In this document: positions 26,282 through 35,383 of the stretch, one piece after another | How the letters are laid out: the number at the start of each line of letters is the position of its first letter | How positions within the stretch are numbered: position 1 is the stretch's first letter | Assembly (NCBI GenBank): GCA_021890755.1 | Contig: JAKKUQ010000002.1 | Span: forward strand, 62,001 to 126,000 | Direction of reading: 5' to 3' | Length of the DNA: 64,000 nucleotides | DNA from: Thermosediminibacteraceae bacterium | Lineage (GTDB): Bacteria > Bacillota > Thermosediminibacteria > Thermosediminibacterales > Thermosediminibacteraceae | Made by a program: the position numbers and the translations under genes | The notes under the pieces: model-generated | The model's input: only the letters and a program-made list of their open reading frames with translations | Told to the model about the DNA's origin: nothing | Databases searched by the model: none

Positions 26282-26312
26282 AAAAAACCCCCACCTCATG
26301 TGGGATTTTTTT
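26282..26312 (-). terminator. Terminator behind the GGDEF gene
   Basis: CCCAC (26290-26294) pairs with GTGGG (26300-26304) with T runs on both sides, so it could act in both directions. It lies just after the diguanylate cyclase gene. Confidence 0.75.
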
Positions 26313-27991
26313 CATCGCAATTTATCAAACTGCACTACCCGGTTCCTGCCCTTCTTCTTGGCGCCGAAGAGCAGAGCATGATCCGCTTTGCGCACCAGAT
26401 CTTTTACGGTTATTGCATCATCCGGGCAGGATGCTACTCCCGCGCTTATTGTAATGAATATCTTTTGGCCTTTCTCTGTTCGAGCAAACTCCGTGCCTTC
26501 CACTGCCTTTCTTATCCTCTCTGCTATGGCATAAGCTTCTGAGCCCGAGGTATCAGGAAGGATTATCGCGAACTCCTCTCCACCGTAGCGGCCCACAATA
26601 TCGTTGCTTCTCACATTTTGCTTTAAGATTTCCGCCAGTTTCTTTAAAACGTTGTCGCCGACAAGATGGCCGTAATTGTCATTGAAAGATTTGAAATGGT
26701 CAATGTCTATTATTATAAGGCTAAAGGTTCCACCGTATTTTTTAACCTGGTCGACCATATATTCCAGCTTGTTAAAAATGTACCTGTGGTTGTAAAGCCC
26801 CGTTAAGCCATCGGTCACGGCCAGCTGGCTTGTCCTGTCAAATAGCTGGGCATTGGAAATGGCAACCGCAGCCTGGTTGGCGAGTATGCTCATTATTTTC
26901 AGATTCTTGCTGTTATAAGCGTCTTTACGGTTGGAAGTCACAGTTATGGCTCCTACTATGTCATTATTGTTGATCATCGGCACTGACATGATAGTTTTGG
27001 TGTCGGAAGGCAAACCCGGAACCTGAAGGCAGCGGGAATCCTTTTTGAAGCTGGCTATTATCCCTTTCCTATTGACCAAAGTACCCCCCGTAATTCCTTC
27101 GCCCAGTTTTATTCTAAAGCCCTTTATGGAATCGCTGGAAAATCCCTCAAACATAACTGGAACAAGAAAACCTTGCTGATAGAGAAAAAGGCATATAGTA
27201 TCCCACGGTGCGACGTTTTTGGCCGAATCAAATACTATTTTCAACACTTCGCTGGTGTTTAAAGTTGAAGTCAAAGTGGCTGCCACATCGTAAAGGGCTG
27301 TAAGCTCCTTGTTGGTAGTGACCAGGGTCATATAAAGTTTATAAATGTATGCCAAAAGAAAATATGGAATAAATCCGAGGAGAGATACAAAAAACCCGAA
27401 ATAGCTGTAAAGTCCAACCGTCAATAGTCCCCCTGGCACTGAAATAATATACGTGCTAAGGTCAGCTTTCGCGGCGTTAAACGACTGTCGAAACACATAG
27501 TTTTCCGTGTCCAGGGCAAGAAAAAGCTCTATAAACAGGTTGTTAAGCAAGAAATAAGTAAAAATCGCCAGCCCCTGGGCTAAAACTTCCGAAAAGCCTG
27601 ATTTTTTCAGTACTAAGTAGATCCCCGCACCGCCGAAAAAGCTTATCATATACTGGCCTACGTTAAAAAACACTCGATCCAGTTCCCTTTTAAGGCTTCC
27701 GTCCATTGACTTTATGTAAAGCTGGCTCAAAAAAGTGCTTAAAGCCTTCATGACTGCCGTTGGAACGAATCCAAATATGTAACTTGCTGCGTATACAAAC
27801 CCAAATTCCATGCTAAGACGCGTGTTGTTAACCTGAATACTGGTTAGTTCAGACAATATCATATAGAGAAGAAAGATTAGATATTTCCAACTAAGGTATT
27901 CTGGCGGAAAGCCAAATAGCTTTACGCTCAGCAGCAGAAGGCCAAAACCCAGGATGGCCACTATTTTTATGTAATAAGATCTCGCCCCCAT
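26312..27991 (-). CDS. Membrane diguanylate cyclase with GAF domain
   Basis: ATG 27991 is preferred, 7 bases after GGGGG; the open frame runs to 28093 without a ribosome site. The 559-aa product has about seven membrane helices (1-215), a GAF domain (about 225-380) and a GGDEF domain with active motif RYGGEEFAIIL. The inhibitory I-site RSND sits five residues before GGEEF, so product inhibition is expected. It makes cyclic di-GMP. The terminator on its 5' side separates it from the upstream small gene. Confidence 0.9.
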   Translation of the reverse strand: MGARSYYIKIVAILGFGLLLLSVKLFGFPPEYLSWKYLIFLLYMILSELTSIQVNNTRLSMEFGFVYAASYIFGFVPTAVMKALSTFLSQLYIKSMDGSLKRELDRVFFNVGQYMISFFGGAGIYLVLKKSGFSEVLAQGLAIFTYFLLNNLFIELFLALDTENYVFRQSFNAAKADLSTYIISVPGGLLTVGLYSYFGFFVSLLGFIPYFLLAYIYKLYMTLVTTNKELTALYDVAATLTSTLNTSEVLKIVFDSAKNVAPWDTICLFLYQQGFLVPVMFEGFSSDSIKGFRIKLGEGITGGTLVNRKGIIASFKKDSRCLQVPGLPSDTKTIMSVPMINNNDIVGAITVTSNRKDAYNSKNLKIMSILANQAAVAISNAQLFDRTSQLAVTDGLTGLYNHRYIFNKLEYMVDQVKKYGGTFSLIIIDIDHFKSFNDNYGHLVGDNVLKKLAEILKQNVRSNDIVGRYGGEEFAIILPDTSGSEAYAIAERIRKAVEGTEFARTEKGQKIFITISAGVASCPDDAITVKDLVRKADHALLFGAKKKGRNRVVQFDKLR

Positions 27992-28060
27992 AATTGTGCC
28001 CCCGGCGTAAAGTTTAGTATATATAATTCTCCAAAAATAGTGTATTTCCTTTTTTTCCCA

Positions 28061-28088
28061 ATAAAAAAAGGCCCATTTTTTGGGCCTT
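28061..28088 (-). terminator. Terminator between the GGDEF gene and the upstream small gene
   Basis: AAGGCCCA and TGGGCCTT form a stem around TTTTT; on the minus strand it ends in TTTTTTTATT. About 150 bases between it and 28240 hold no recognisable feature. Confidence 0.8.
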
Positions 28089-28239
28089 ACCAAGAAAGAA
28101 AGGGGGGCACTAAGAACTAAGGGGTAAACTATGAGAAGAATAGGGCTTTTCGATTTTAATTATAACCTTTTCGACAAAATTGTTCAAATCAAACACGTGT
28201 CCTAATTTTTATGGTATTTTAGACCCATTTCGACTTTTT

Positions 28240-28668
28240 TTATAAAAGTAAGCCATCAATATACGCTTCTATTTCTGCCACATTGAGGCCATTACAATTC
28301 ACGACCAGCGCAAAGGGTGATTTTTGAAAATCCAGCCTTAAATCTTCCTCGACATCAAACCCGAATTTTGGCGAAAGTCTTTTTAAGATTTCGCTCGTTT
28401 TATCTTTTGATCCCTGGTCTATAACCGCCACCGCCTCGGACCTTTCAAAAACTCCGTCCCTTGCCAAAGATCTTATGATACCTTCTATTTGGTCTTCCAG
28501 ATCCTTCACCACCAGCACGATTTCCGGTTTTTTCGACGAAAACTTCAAAGGTCGCTGTTTTCTCAAAAACCTCATCGCAAGGAGTTCCGCGATCCTGTAA
28601 ATACCTACCGTTGCAAAAAGCACCAGAATAAAAAGGTCAATATCCAATTTTCCCCAAAATGCTTCCAC
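28240..28668 (-). CDS. Membrane-anchored protein with glycosyltransferase-2-like fragment
   Basis: The 142-aa product has one N-terminal hydrophobic helix (LFILVLFATVGIYRI), a basic stretch, then VLVVKDLEDQIEGIIRSLA and AVAVIDQGSKDKTSEILKRL. The last part resembles the nucleotide-sugar-binding start of GT2 glycosyltransferases (D-x-G-S-K-D-x-T), but the acceptor half is missing. It may be a specialised or regulatory protein; no function is assigned. It lies 65 bp downstream of degU. Confidence 0.55.
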   Translation of the reverse strand: MEAFWGKLDIDLFILVLFATVGIYRIAELLAMRFLRKQRPLKFSSKKPEIVLVVKDLEDQIEGIIRSLARDGVFERSEAVAVIDQGSKDKTSEILKRLSPKFGFDVEEDLRLDFQKSPFALVVNCNGLNVAEIEAYIDGLLL

Positions 28669-28732
28669 GTGGCCCCCCCTTTTTATAAATTCCTTATTGT
28701 TATATTTATTCGGGGGGAACCTTCTTCGTGCA

Positions 28733-29374
28733 TCAAACTAGGTTATTTTTCAAAGCATAAACGGCCACCTGGGTCCTGTCCATAAGATTTAACTTCCTTA
28801 AGATACTACTTACGTGATTTTTCACCGTCTTTTCGCTAATCCCTAGTTTTTCCGATATTTCGATATTGCTCATACCTTCTGCTATGTAAGCCATTACTTC
28901 TTTTTCCCTTGCTGTGAGCGGCCTGCTTGCTCTTGCTAATGGCTGGCTCAAGCGTTTGTATTCAGCCACCAGGGCACGGGTAAGAGTTGGCTGTATGTAC
29001 GTTTCTCCCCTGCTTACTGCTCTAACTGCTTCCACCAAAGCCTGTGGCTCTATGTCCTTCAAAATGTAGCCTGCTATACCGATCTTCAAAAGCTCCAGCA
29101 GGTACTCTCTATCGTCGTAGATGGTGAGGATGATGACTTTGGCCTTCGACTTTTCCTTCTTCAGCACCCGTGTAGCTTCGACTCCGTTGAGTTTCGGCAT
29201 ATTTATGTCCATCAGCACCACATCGGGTTCCTTCGTTCTTACTTCCTCAATGGCCTCAAGCCCGTTGGAAGCCTCACCCACCACTTCTATGTCACTTTCC
29301 ATTTCCAGAATCTTTTTTAGCCCTTTCCTCATAAGGGCATGGTCATCAGCCAGAACCACGGAGATTTTTGACAT
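28733..29374 (-). CDS. degU: Response regulator, NarL/DegU family
   Basis: A 213-aa regulator: receiver with acidic pocket VLADDHALMRKG, phosphoacceptor in VVLMDINMPKLNG, Lys in YILKDIE, then a LuxR helix-turn-helix (LTAREKEVMAYIAEGMSN, SEKTVKNHVSSILRKLNL). It lies 17 bp downstream of a DegS-like kinase, giving a DegS-DegU pair that controls competence, motility or exoenzymes in Bacillus; targets here are unknown. Confidence 0.88.
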   Translation of the reverse strand: MSKISVVLADDHALMRKGLKKILEMESDIEVVGEASNGLEAIEEVRTKEPDVVLMDINMPKLNGVEATRVLKKEKSKAKVIILTIYDDREYLLELLKIGIAGYILKDIEPQALVEAVRAVSRGETYIQPTLTRALVAEYKRLSQPLARASRPLTAREKEVMAYIAEGMSNIEISEKLGISEKTVKNHVSSILRKLNLMDRTQVAVYALKNNLV

Positions 29375-29391
29375 TTCTTTAATTCCTCCTC

Positions 29392-30534
29392 TCAGCTAAG
29401 AGGTATAGTAATATAAATACTTGTTCCGCGGCCCGGTTCCGACCTAATTCTGACAGTACCTTTTAAAAGGTTCACCCTTTCTCTTATATTTATCAACCCA
29501 AAGTGGCCACCCTCTTTTTGATCTAATTTTTCCGGGTCAAAACCCACACCGTCGTCTTCTATGTGCAAATTCACCGCGTTACGCAGAAATTCCAGTTTCA
29601 GTATCACGTTTTTTGCTCTGGCATGCTTTTTTACATTGCTCAAGGCTTCCTGGATTACTCTAAAAAGGGTTATCTCCACGTTAGAGTCCAGCTTTACCTT
29701 ATCCCCCATTACTATAAATTCCACATGCACACCGGTATCTTCTTGAAACTCGGCACAGTATCTTCTAGTAACCGCCTCCAGCCCTAGATCATCTAACGCC
29801 GACGGCCGGAGGTTAAATATTATTTTTCGTATTTCACTTAAAGTGCTTCTTACCAGTTCTTTTAATTCCTTTAGCTCTTTTTTGACAATATGCGGATCGC
29901 TTTCGTGAATTTTTTCCAGTACCTCCAGCTGTAAAAGCACATTCGCAATGGACTGCGCTGGCCCATCATGGATTTCCCGGGCAATCGATCTTCTCTCTTC
30001 CTCCTGTACTTTTATGATCTGAACGGCAAAGAGCTGTTTTTGGTTTATATCCGTAAGTTTTTCTGAAAGTTCCTGGAGGTTACCTTTTAAAAAGTTAAGC
30101 GCCACTCCCATCTGCAGAGAAACCCGCTCTGCCTGCTTTATTATATCCTGCATATTCTTCAGGCTGCGTTCCATTTCATCCCTTTTTTCGCGAAGCTGCT
30201 TTTCCCTTTCTTTTTCCAGCGTAAGCCTTATCTGAATTTCCCTGGCGTAATCGTATGCCTCTTTTATATCCTCTTCACTATACTTGTCAAACTCCTTACT
30301 GACCATCATGAGCCGGTAGCGGGAAGCTTTTTCTTGCTTTTCAAGCTTGTCCACCGTCTGGATGGTCTCGGCAATCCTCTCTTTTACCCGCTCAATTTCT
30401 TTTACCAGCCTTTCGTATTCCTTTTTTGCGTGTTCGGCTATCATGAAAGTTTCTTCATGTCCTTTTTCGACCGCTTCGATTGTGGTTTTTATTACGTTTT
30501 CCAGGTGTTTGGCATCCAGGCGGCGTTTTTTCAA
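29392..30534 (-). CDS. degS: Cytoplasmic sensor histidine kinase, DegS type
   Basis: TTG 30534 follows AGGAGGG at 7 bases, giving MKKRRLDAKHLENVIK as in DegS proteins. The 380-aa product has no membrane helix, a long coiled coil (about 30-180), the HisKA_3 box RSIAREIHDGPAQSIANVLL with the phosphoacceptor His, and a HATPase domain (DDGVGFD, HFGLINIRERVNLL). Its partner DegU is next. Confidence 0.9.
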   Translation of the reverse strand: MKKRRLDAKHLENVIKTTIEAVEKGHEETFMIAEHAKKEYERLVKEIERVKERIAETIQTVDKLEKQEKASRYRLMMVSKEFDKYSEEDIKEAYDYAREIQIRLTLEKEREKQLREKRDEMERSLKNMQDIIKQAERVSLQMGVALNFLKGNLQELSEKLTDINQKQLFAVQIIKVQEEERRSIAREIHDGPAQSIANVLLQLEVLEKIHESDPHIVKKELKELKELVRSTLSEIRKIIFNLRPSALDDLGLEAVTRRYCAEFQEDTGVHVEFIVMGDKVKLDSNVEITLFRVIQEALSNVKKHARAKNVILKLEFLRNAVNLHIEDDGVGFDPEKLDQKEGGHFGLINIRERVNLLKGTVRIRSEPGRGTSIYITIPLS

Positions 30535-30604
30535 AAATATCCCTCCTGGCATCTTCTTTCTATATATTTTGACAAAAATCCCCAAAATTCCTGCTAAAGT
30601 CCAA

Positions 30605-30632
30605 AAAATTAGCAGCCTTTTTAAAGGCTGCT
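30605..30632 (-). terminator. Terminator at the end of metK operon
   Basis: AGCAGCCTT and AAGGCTGCT (30611-30619, 30624-30632) form a stem that includes the metK stop region, followed on the minus strand by AATTTTTTGG. It ends the six-gene SAM/MTA run. Confidence 0.8.
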
Positions 30633-31814
30633 TGCTTGCTTTCTCAAAATTTCCGCCTTATCTGTCTTTTCCCAAGGCACGTCTAAATCCGTCCTTCCGA
30701 AGTGCCCGTAGGCTGCTACCTGTTTATATATCGGTCTTCTCAAATCCAGGTCTCTTATAATTGCTCCGGGGCGAAGATCGAAGTTTTCAATTACTAGTTT
30801 TTGAATCTTCTCGTCCGGAATCACCCCGGTGCCGAAGGTGTCAACCATGATAGAAACCGGGTGGGCTACGCCAATGGCATAAGCCACCTGAACTTCGCAT
30901 TTTTTCGCAAGGCCTGCAGCAACGATGTTTTTAGCGACGTATCTTGCAGCGTAAGATGCTGAACGGTCCACTTTTGTGGGATCCTTGCCTGAAAAGGCAC
31001 CGCCGCCGTGGCGGGCATAACCGCCGTAAGTATCTACTATTATCTTGCGGCCGGTAAGTCCTGAATCGCCATGGGGGCCTCCGATTACAAACCTTCCCGT
31101 TGGATTGATGTAAAACTTGGTGTTCTTATCCATTAAATCCTCCGGTATTACCTTTTTAATCACGGTTTCTATTATATCCGCCCTTAAAGTGGCAAGGTCC
31201 ACCGTTGACTTGTGCTGGGCCGATACTACGACCTTGTCCACTCTGACCGGCCTTCCGTCCTCGTATTCCACCGTAACCAGGGTTTTGCCATCCGGCCGGA
31301 GGTACGGCAAAAGCTTACTTTTCCTAACTTCGGCTAGCCTGCGAGCCAACTTGTGGGCCAGCATAATAGGCAGGGGCATAAGTTCCGGGGTTTCGTCAAC
31401 TGCAAAACCAAACATCATCCCCTGGTCACCGGCTCCTATTCTGTCCAGTTCATCGCCCACGCCCTCTTCCCTTATCTCGTAGGCAGTATTGACACCCACC
31501 GCTATATCAGGCGACTGCTCGTCGATAGAAGTTATCACAGCACAGGTGTCGCAGTCAAAACCGTATTTTGCTCTAGTATAACCAATTTCCCTTATGGTTT
31601 CCCGAGCGATGGCAGGTATATCCACGTAGCAATCACAGGTAATCTCGCCCATGACCAAAACCAGGCCTGTGGTAACTGCTGTCTCACATGCAACTCTTGC
31701 CATTGGGTCCTTTTCAAGAATTGCATCTAGGATTGCGTCTGAAATTTGATCGCAAATTTTATCAGGGTGTCCTTCGGTTACTGATTCAGAAGTAAACAAG
31801 AATTTCCTGCCCAT
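30621..31814 (-). CDS. metK: S-adenosylmethionine synthetase
   Basis: The 397-aa enzyme makes SAM from methionine and ATP. Motifs: [27 protein letters not shown] and [14 protein letters not shown]. It follows the HEAT gene by 21 bp. It is the last gene of the run that begins with an arginase-family gene and MTA phosphorylase, so SAM synthesis and recycling of its by-product seem co-expressed. No SAM riboswitch was found upstream of the run. Confidence 0.97.
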   Translation of the reverse strand: MGRKFLFTSESVTEGHPDKICDQISDAILDAILEKDPMARVACETAVTTGLVLVMGEITCDCYVDIPAIARETIREIGYTRAKYGFDCDTCAVITSIDEQSPDIAVGVNTAYEIREEGVGDELDRIGAGDQGMMFGFAVDETPELMPLPIMLAHKLARRLAEVRKSKLLPYLRPDGKTLVTVEYEDGRPVRVDKVVVSAQHKSTVDLATLRADIIETVIKKVIPEDLMDKNTKFYINPTGRFVIGGPHGDSGLTGRKIIVDTYGGYARHGGGAFSGKDPTKVDRSASYAARYVAKNIVAAGLAKKCEVQVAYAIGVAHPVSIMVDTFGTGVIPDEKIQKLVIENFDLRPGAIIRDLDLRRPIYKQVAAYGHFGRTDLDVPWEKTDKAEILRKQASSL

Positions 31815-31835
31815 TTTCCATTCCTCCCATTTGCT

Positions 31836-33425
31836 CTAATCAAAGGCCTCGGGATTTACCCTCATGTCAAAACCGTTTTTCATGTTTACAAGGGCAACCC
31901 GCAGGCTTTCTATAATCATCCTCTGGATAAAGGGGTGGTAGTGAAGGGGCATTGAATCAAGATGGAGCATCGCAGAAAGCACGACTTTTACCAGTTCCCT
32001 TTCGCCCATCCTGTTCAAAAAATCCGCTGCCAGTTCCAGCATTCGTTTGATAGCTGCCACTCGGGGTTCGATGAGTTCAGCAGTGAATTTTGCAAAAAGG
32101 TTCTCCGCTTTTGAGATCGTCATCTTTTTAATGTAATATCCGTTTTTGGATTTATGCTCTTCTGCGAAGTCGTAAACCCTTGGTTCCGCAACAAACCAGT
32201 CCTCAAAGAGGCGGTAGTTGAAAAGATCGAAGGTGCTTTTAAAATAATCATCGTTGGCTTTTATTGAAACAAGGTCGTAATCACTGAAGTCCGGCTTGTA
32301 GGCTTTTGGAACTAAGCGGCACGACATGCTCTCTTCTACTATGCCCTTCCAGAAAAAAAACTGGTAGGGCAGCGGATTTTCAGCCTTGCAATTCCAGTAA
32401 TATGCATCTTTTATCAGAGCAATGGCGTATTCTGCATCAGTTTCGACAATTATAGTACTCCTTGAAAGATCTTTTAGGGAATTTTGAAATTCCCGACTTG
32501 TCATCTGTGAAATGCTCCAGCAATCCTTAATACCTTCTGAAACGTTTAACAGCAGGTTCATCGAACAAAACCTTCGCTTTTTAAGGGGATTTGGCCAAGT
32601 AATCCACAAAGCCCTGCTCCCCAGGCCATCTATAGAGGAGAGAATCACCTTCGCCGGTTTTTTCAAAACCACGGGAATCTCGTAAGGCTCTTCTATGACG
32701 CCGCTGAACCGCAATCTCAGGCTTTCCCTTTCTACGGTCTTTTTTACCCGCTCATTTGTGACTTCCCGCAAAACCTTATTTAGTGCATAAAGGGCCCTTC
32801 CACTTTTTATCTTACCCAGAGCTCTTGCTGCTTCTTCTGCCACGGGGACATCGTCGGTTTTTGCCAGAATTTCCAGCAAAATCACGGCTTTCTCTAGACG
32901 GTGCTCACCAATCTCCCTGATATACGCCAATTTTACTTCCAGCGGAAATTCCTGCAGGTCATCCAGGATGTACGGTATTAAAAAATAATCCCTGTTAATA
33001 TCGTCGATCATCTCTACCAAGGACTGGGTTACAACCTTTTGAAAATCATTCATTATACTGTTTAGCGGTAGGTCCCCAGTATCGACGCCGTAGTGGGATA
33101 GCACTGAAAGGATTCTTGCTTTCACCTTGTCCGACACCTGGGGCATGACAAGGATATCCATTAAAGGCCCAACCAGTCTGTAGTCGTTAGCGTATTCCAG
33201 AGCGTAACAGACAATAGGCGCGAGTTCCTCGTCGCTTTCTTTAAGCTTGGAGAGGCATACGGGAACGACTAGGTCGCCCATCCTGAACAGCTTTTTCATG
33301 GACCTATCTAGCTGTCCCACGGTATAGTCTTTATTTTTTAAACTCTCCAGATAAGAGAGAATTTCTCTCTTTTTGAGGAGGCTGTAATCGATCTTAGAAA
33401 CTTTTTTCCGAGATCTTTTTTGCAT
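31836..33425 (-). CDS. HEAT-repeat protein of unknown function
   Basis: A 529-aa protein. Residues about 45-245 are tandem helical pairs of HEAT type (VCYALEYANDYRLVGPLMDI, VAEEAARALGKIKSGRALYA). The remainder (about 260-529) is mixed and has no recognised fold; it includes WITWPNPLKKRRFCSMNLLL, a block seen in HEAT proteins that may bind nucleic acid or a partner. It sits between the aldolase and metK on the same strand; whether it serves that pathway is open. Confidence 0.7.
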   Translation of the reverse strand: MQKRSRKKVSKIDYSLLKKREILSYLESLKNKDYTVGQLDRSMKKLFRMGDLVVPVCLSKLKESDEELAPIVCYALEYANDYRLVGPLMDILVMPQVSDKVKARILSVLSHYGVDTGDLPLNSIMNDFQKVVTQSLVEMIDDINRDYFLIPYILDDLQEFPLEVKLAYIREIGEHRLEKAVILLEILAKTDDVPVAEEAARALGKIKSGRALYALNKVLREVTNERVKKTVERESLRLRFSGVIEEPYEIPVVLKKPAKVILSSIDGLGSRALWITWPNPLKKRRFCSMNLLLNVSEGIKDCWSISQMTSREFQNSLKDLSRSTIIVETDAEYAIALIKDAYYWNCKAENPLPYQFFFWKGIVEESMSCRLVPKAYKPDFSDYDLVSIKANDDYFKSTFDLFNYRLFEDWFVAEPRVYDFAEEHKSKNGYYIKKMTISKAENLFAKFTAELIEPRVAAIKRMLELAADFLNRMGERELVKVVLSAMLHLDSMPLHYHPFIQRMIIESLRVALVNMKNGFDMRVNPEAFD

Positions 33426-33473
33426 TTTGCACTCCTTCCCAAAGGCAAAGAGAAACCTTATTAATTATTTAGT

Positions 33474-34121
33474 TTACTTTTGGCCGTACGAGTTGAGGTA
33501 AAAGTTTCTAATAAGCTCCACTTCGCCTTCGGTGAGAGACACGGGATTACCTAAAATTTTTGACTTAAAGAATATCTCCGCGCTCTTTTCCACCACGAGG
33601 CTGACTTTAAAAGCTTCCTCCAGATTCTTTCCCACTGCTACCACACCATGATTGGCAAGCAGCACCGCATTTCGGTCGCCTAAAGCTTCCACAACATTTC
33701 TTGCCAGTTCCTGCGACCCTGAAGGAGCGTATTTTGCTACTTTCACCGCTCCCCCCACCATAGCCGCCATGTCCTCCATGATACAGGGTATTTCCACCCG
33801 GGCCGCAGCACAAGCGCTGGCATTAATGCTGTGGGTGTGTACTATAGCCCGTACATCGGGTCTTGCCCGGTAAATAGCAGCGTGCACCGGCGTTTCCACC
33901 GACGGCTTCCTGCCCGTAGCAAGCGGTTTGCCGTCTAAGTCTACCTCCACTATATCTTCCGGCTCTAGCTTGGTGTATTCCATGCCGCTCGGGGTAATGA
34001 CAAAAACCTCTTCCTCCCCGTTGCGGGCGCTTATATTACCCCACGTGGCTACAACCAGACCTTTTTCAACTAATTTTTCACCGTATTCAACTACCATTTG
34101 TTTTACCTTTAACAACAGCAT
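33474..34121 (-). CDS. Class II aldolase/adducin family, likely methylthio-pentose-phosphate aldolase
   Basis: A 215-aa zinc aldolase: VVATWGNISARNGEE, ITPSGMEYTKLEP, the zinc ligands in VHTHSIN and the later ANHGVVAVG, and the catalytic acid in PVHAAIYRARP. The family cleaves fuculose- or ribulose-phosphates. Next to MTA phosphorylase, the likely substrate is 5-(methylthio)ribulose-1-phosphate, as in the DHAP shunt, giving DHAP and a methylthio-aldehyde. Isomerase MtnA is not in the window. L-fuculose-phosphate aldolase is the alternative. Confidence 0.8.
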   Translation of the reverse strand: MLLLKVKQMVVEYGEKLVEKGLVVATWGNISARNGEEEVFVITPSGMEYTKLEPEDIVEVDLDGKPLATGRKPSVETPVHAAIYRARPDVRAIVHTHSINASACAAARVEIPCIMEDMAAMVGGAVKVAKYAPSGSQELARNVVEALGDRNAVLLANHGVVAVGKNLEEAFKVSLVVEKSAEIFFKSKILGNPVSLTEGEVELIRNFYLNSYGQK

Positions 34122-34141
34122 TCGGCGTCACCACCTTAAAT

Positions 34142-34567
34142 TTATATCCATAAATTGAGGCCAGTCACTTCATCATGATTCCTTTCCAACGTAGGGCCAA
34201 TAAGCTCTTTTATGTAAAACTCTCCTGCAAAAATTTCGGTTCCTTCCAATAGATGGCCGCCAAAAGCCTTGCCCTCGTGATCGGCCAAGACGATGTGAAG
34301 GTGGAGCGCCGGTTTTCCCTGGGCAGTGGATACATTGCCTATACAGCTTACAATTTCCATGGGCTTTTCTAAAGTTACATTGCGGTATTTCTTTTCTTCC
34401 TGGTCGTAAATCGCCACCACCGACTTTTTGCAGGCCCCTATCACTTTAATAACTCCGACCTTTATGTCCTTTTCTTTTACAAGGGAAAGTAAAGATAGAA
34501 AAAGGTCGCTTCCGTAGTCCAGCCTTCCCATAAATTCGCGGCCGGGTTTGTATTCATTAATCAGCAT
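34142..34567 (-). CDS. PPC/DUF296-domain protein
   Basis: The 141-aa protein is a PPC (DUF296) domain: YKPGREFMGRLDYGSDLFLS, IKVIGACKKSVVAIYDQEEK, LHLHIVLADHEGKAFGGHLL (conserved His) and the C-terminal strands. Such bacterial single-domain proteins form trimers; DNA binding and metabolic roles have both been proposed. It sits inside the MTA run between phosphorylase and aldolase (12 and 20 bp gaps), suggesting a linked but unknown task. Confidence 0.85.
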   Translation of the reverse strand: MLINEYKPGREFMGRLDYGSDLFLSLLSLVKEKDIKVGVIKVIGACKKSVVAIYDQEEKKYRNVTLEKPMEIVSCIGNVSTAQGKPALHLHIVLADHEGKAFGGHLLEGTEIFAGEFYIKELIGPTLERNHDEVTGLNLWI

Positions 34568-34579
34568 GGCATTCCTCCT

Positions 34580-35383
34580 TTAGTTCATACGAGCGCTCTT
34601 AAGCTCTTCTCCGCATCGGCAGTGACGCTCTTCTGGAATCCTTTCAATTATGGAGTAAATGAGGTCTTTGAGCTTACCAAGATTTTCGTTAAACACTTTT
34701 AGCACCATTTCGTGGCTTACGGGCTCTATATCCGGGTGCCCTTCCAGTCCCACATCGTAGTCGGTCACCAGAGTAATATTAGCATAGCATATTTCCATCT
34801 CCCGGGCAAGGACAACTTCGGGATACTGGGTCATATTTATTACTTCCCATCCGTGGCTGGAAAATTCGCGGCTTTCCGCTTTTGTTGAAAACCTCGGTCC
34901 CTGCACCACAACAACGGTGCCCCTTTCATGTACCGGAAGCCCCTTTTCCTTTGCCACCTCTATGGCTATCTTCCTGAGTTCGGGACAATAAGGTTCCGCA
35001 CCGCCTATGTGGGTAGTTATGGGGCCGTCGTAAAAGGTATCCTTTCTTCCCCAGGTGCGGTTTACGAACTGATCGCAGATAACAAAATCCCCGGGTTTTA
35101 TATGTGGCTGCAGACTGCCCGATGCACAGGGTCCAAGAATTCTTTTTACACCCAATTGTTTTAATGCATAGATATTTGCCCTGTAGTTTATCATATGGGG
35201 CGGATACCTGTGGTCCTTGCCGTGCCTTGGCAGAAAGGCTACGGTCTTATTGCCAATCTTCGCGATGGCTATTTTGTCGCTGGGAGCACCGTATGGCGTT
35301 TCTACGGTTATTTCTTTAACATCATCTAAAAATGCGTAAAAGCCTGTCCCCCCTATAACTCCAATGTCCGCCTTAAATTCCAT
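34580..35383 (-). CDS. mtnP: 5'-Methylthioadenosine phosphorylase
   Basis: A 267-aa nucleoside phosphorylase of the MTAP family: IGVIGGTGFYAFLDD, PRHGKDHRYPPHMINYRANI, TVVVVQGPRFSTKAES and MTQYPEVVLAREMEICYANI. It converts MTA, the by-product of polyamine synthesis, to adenine and 5-methylthioribose-1-phosphate. It overlaps the upstream arginase-family gene by 11 bases. Related enzymes may also use inosine, and specificity is inferred from sequence and context. Confidence 0.9.
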   Translation of the reverse strand: MEFKADIGVIGGTGFYAFLDDVKEITVETPYGAPSDKIAIAKIGNKTVAFLPRHGKDHRYPPHMINYRANIYALKQLGVKRILGPCASGSLQPHIKPGDFVICDQFVNRTWGRKDTFYDGPITTHIGGAEPYCPELRKIAIEVAKEKGLPVHERGTVVVVQGPRFSTKAESREFSSHGWEVINMTQYPEVVLAREMEICYANITLVTDYDVGLEGHPDIEPVSHEMVLKVFNENLGKLKDLIYSIIERIPEERHCRCGEELKSARMN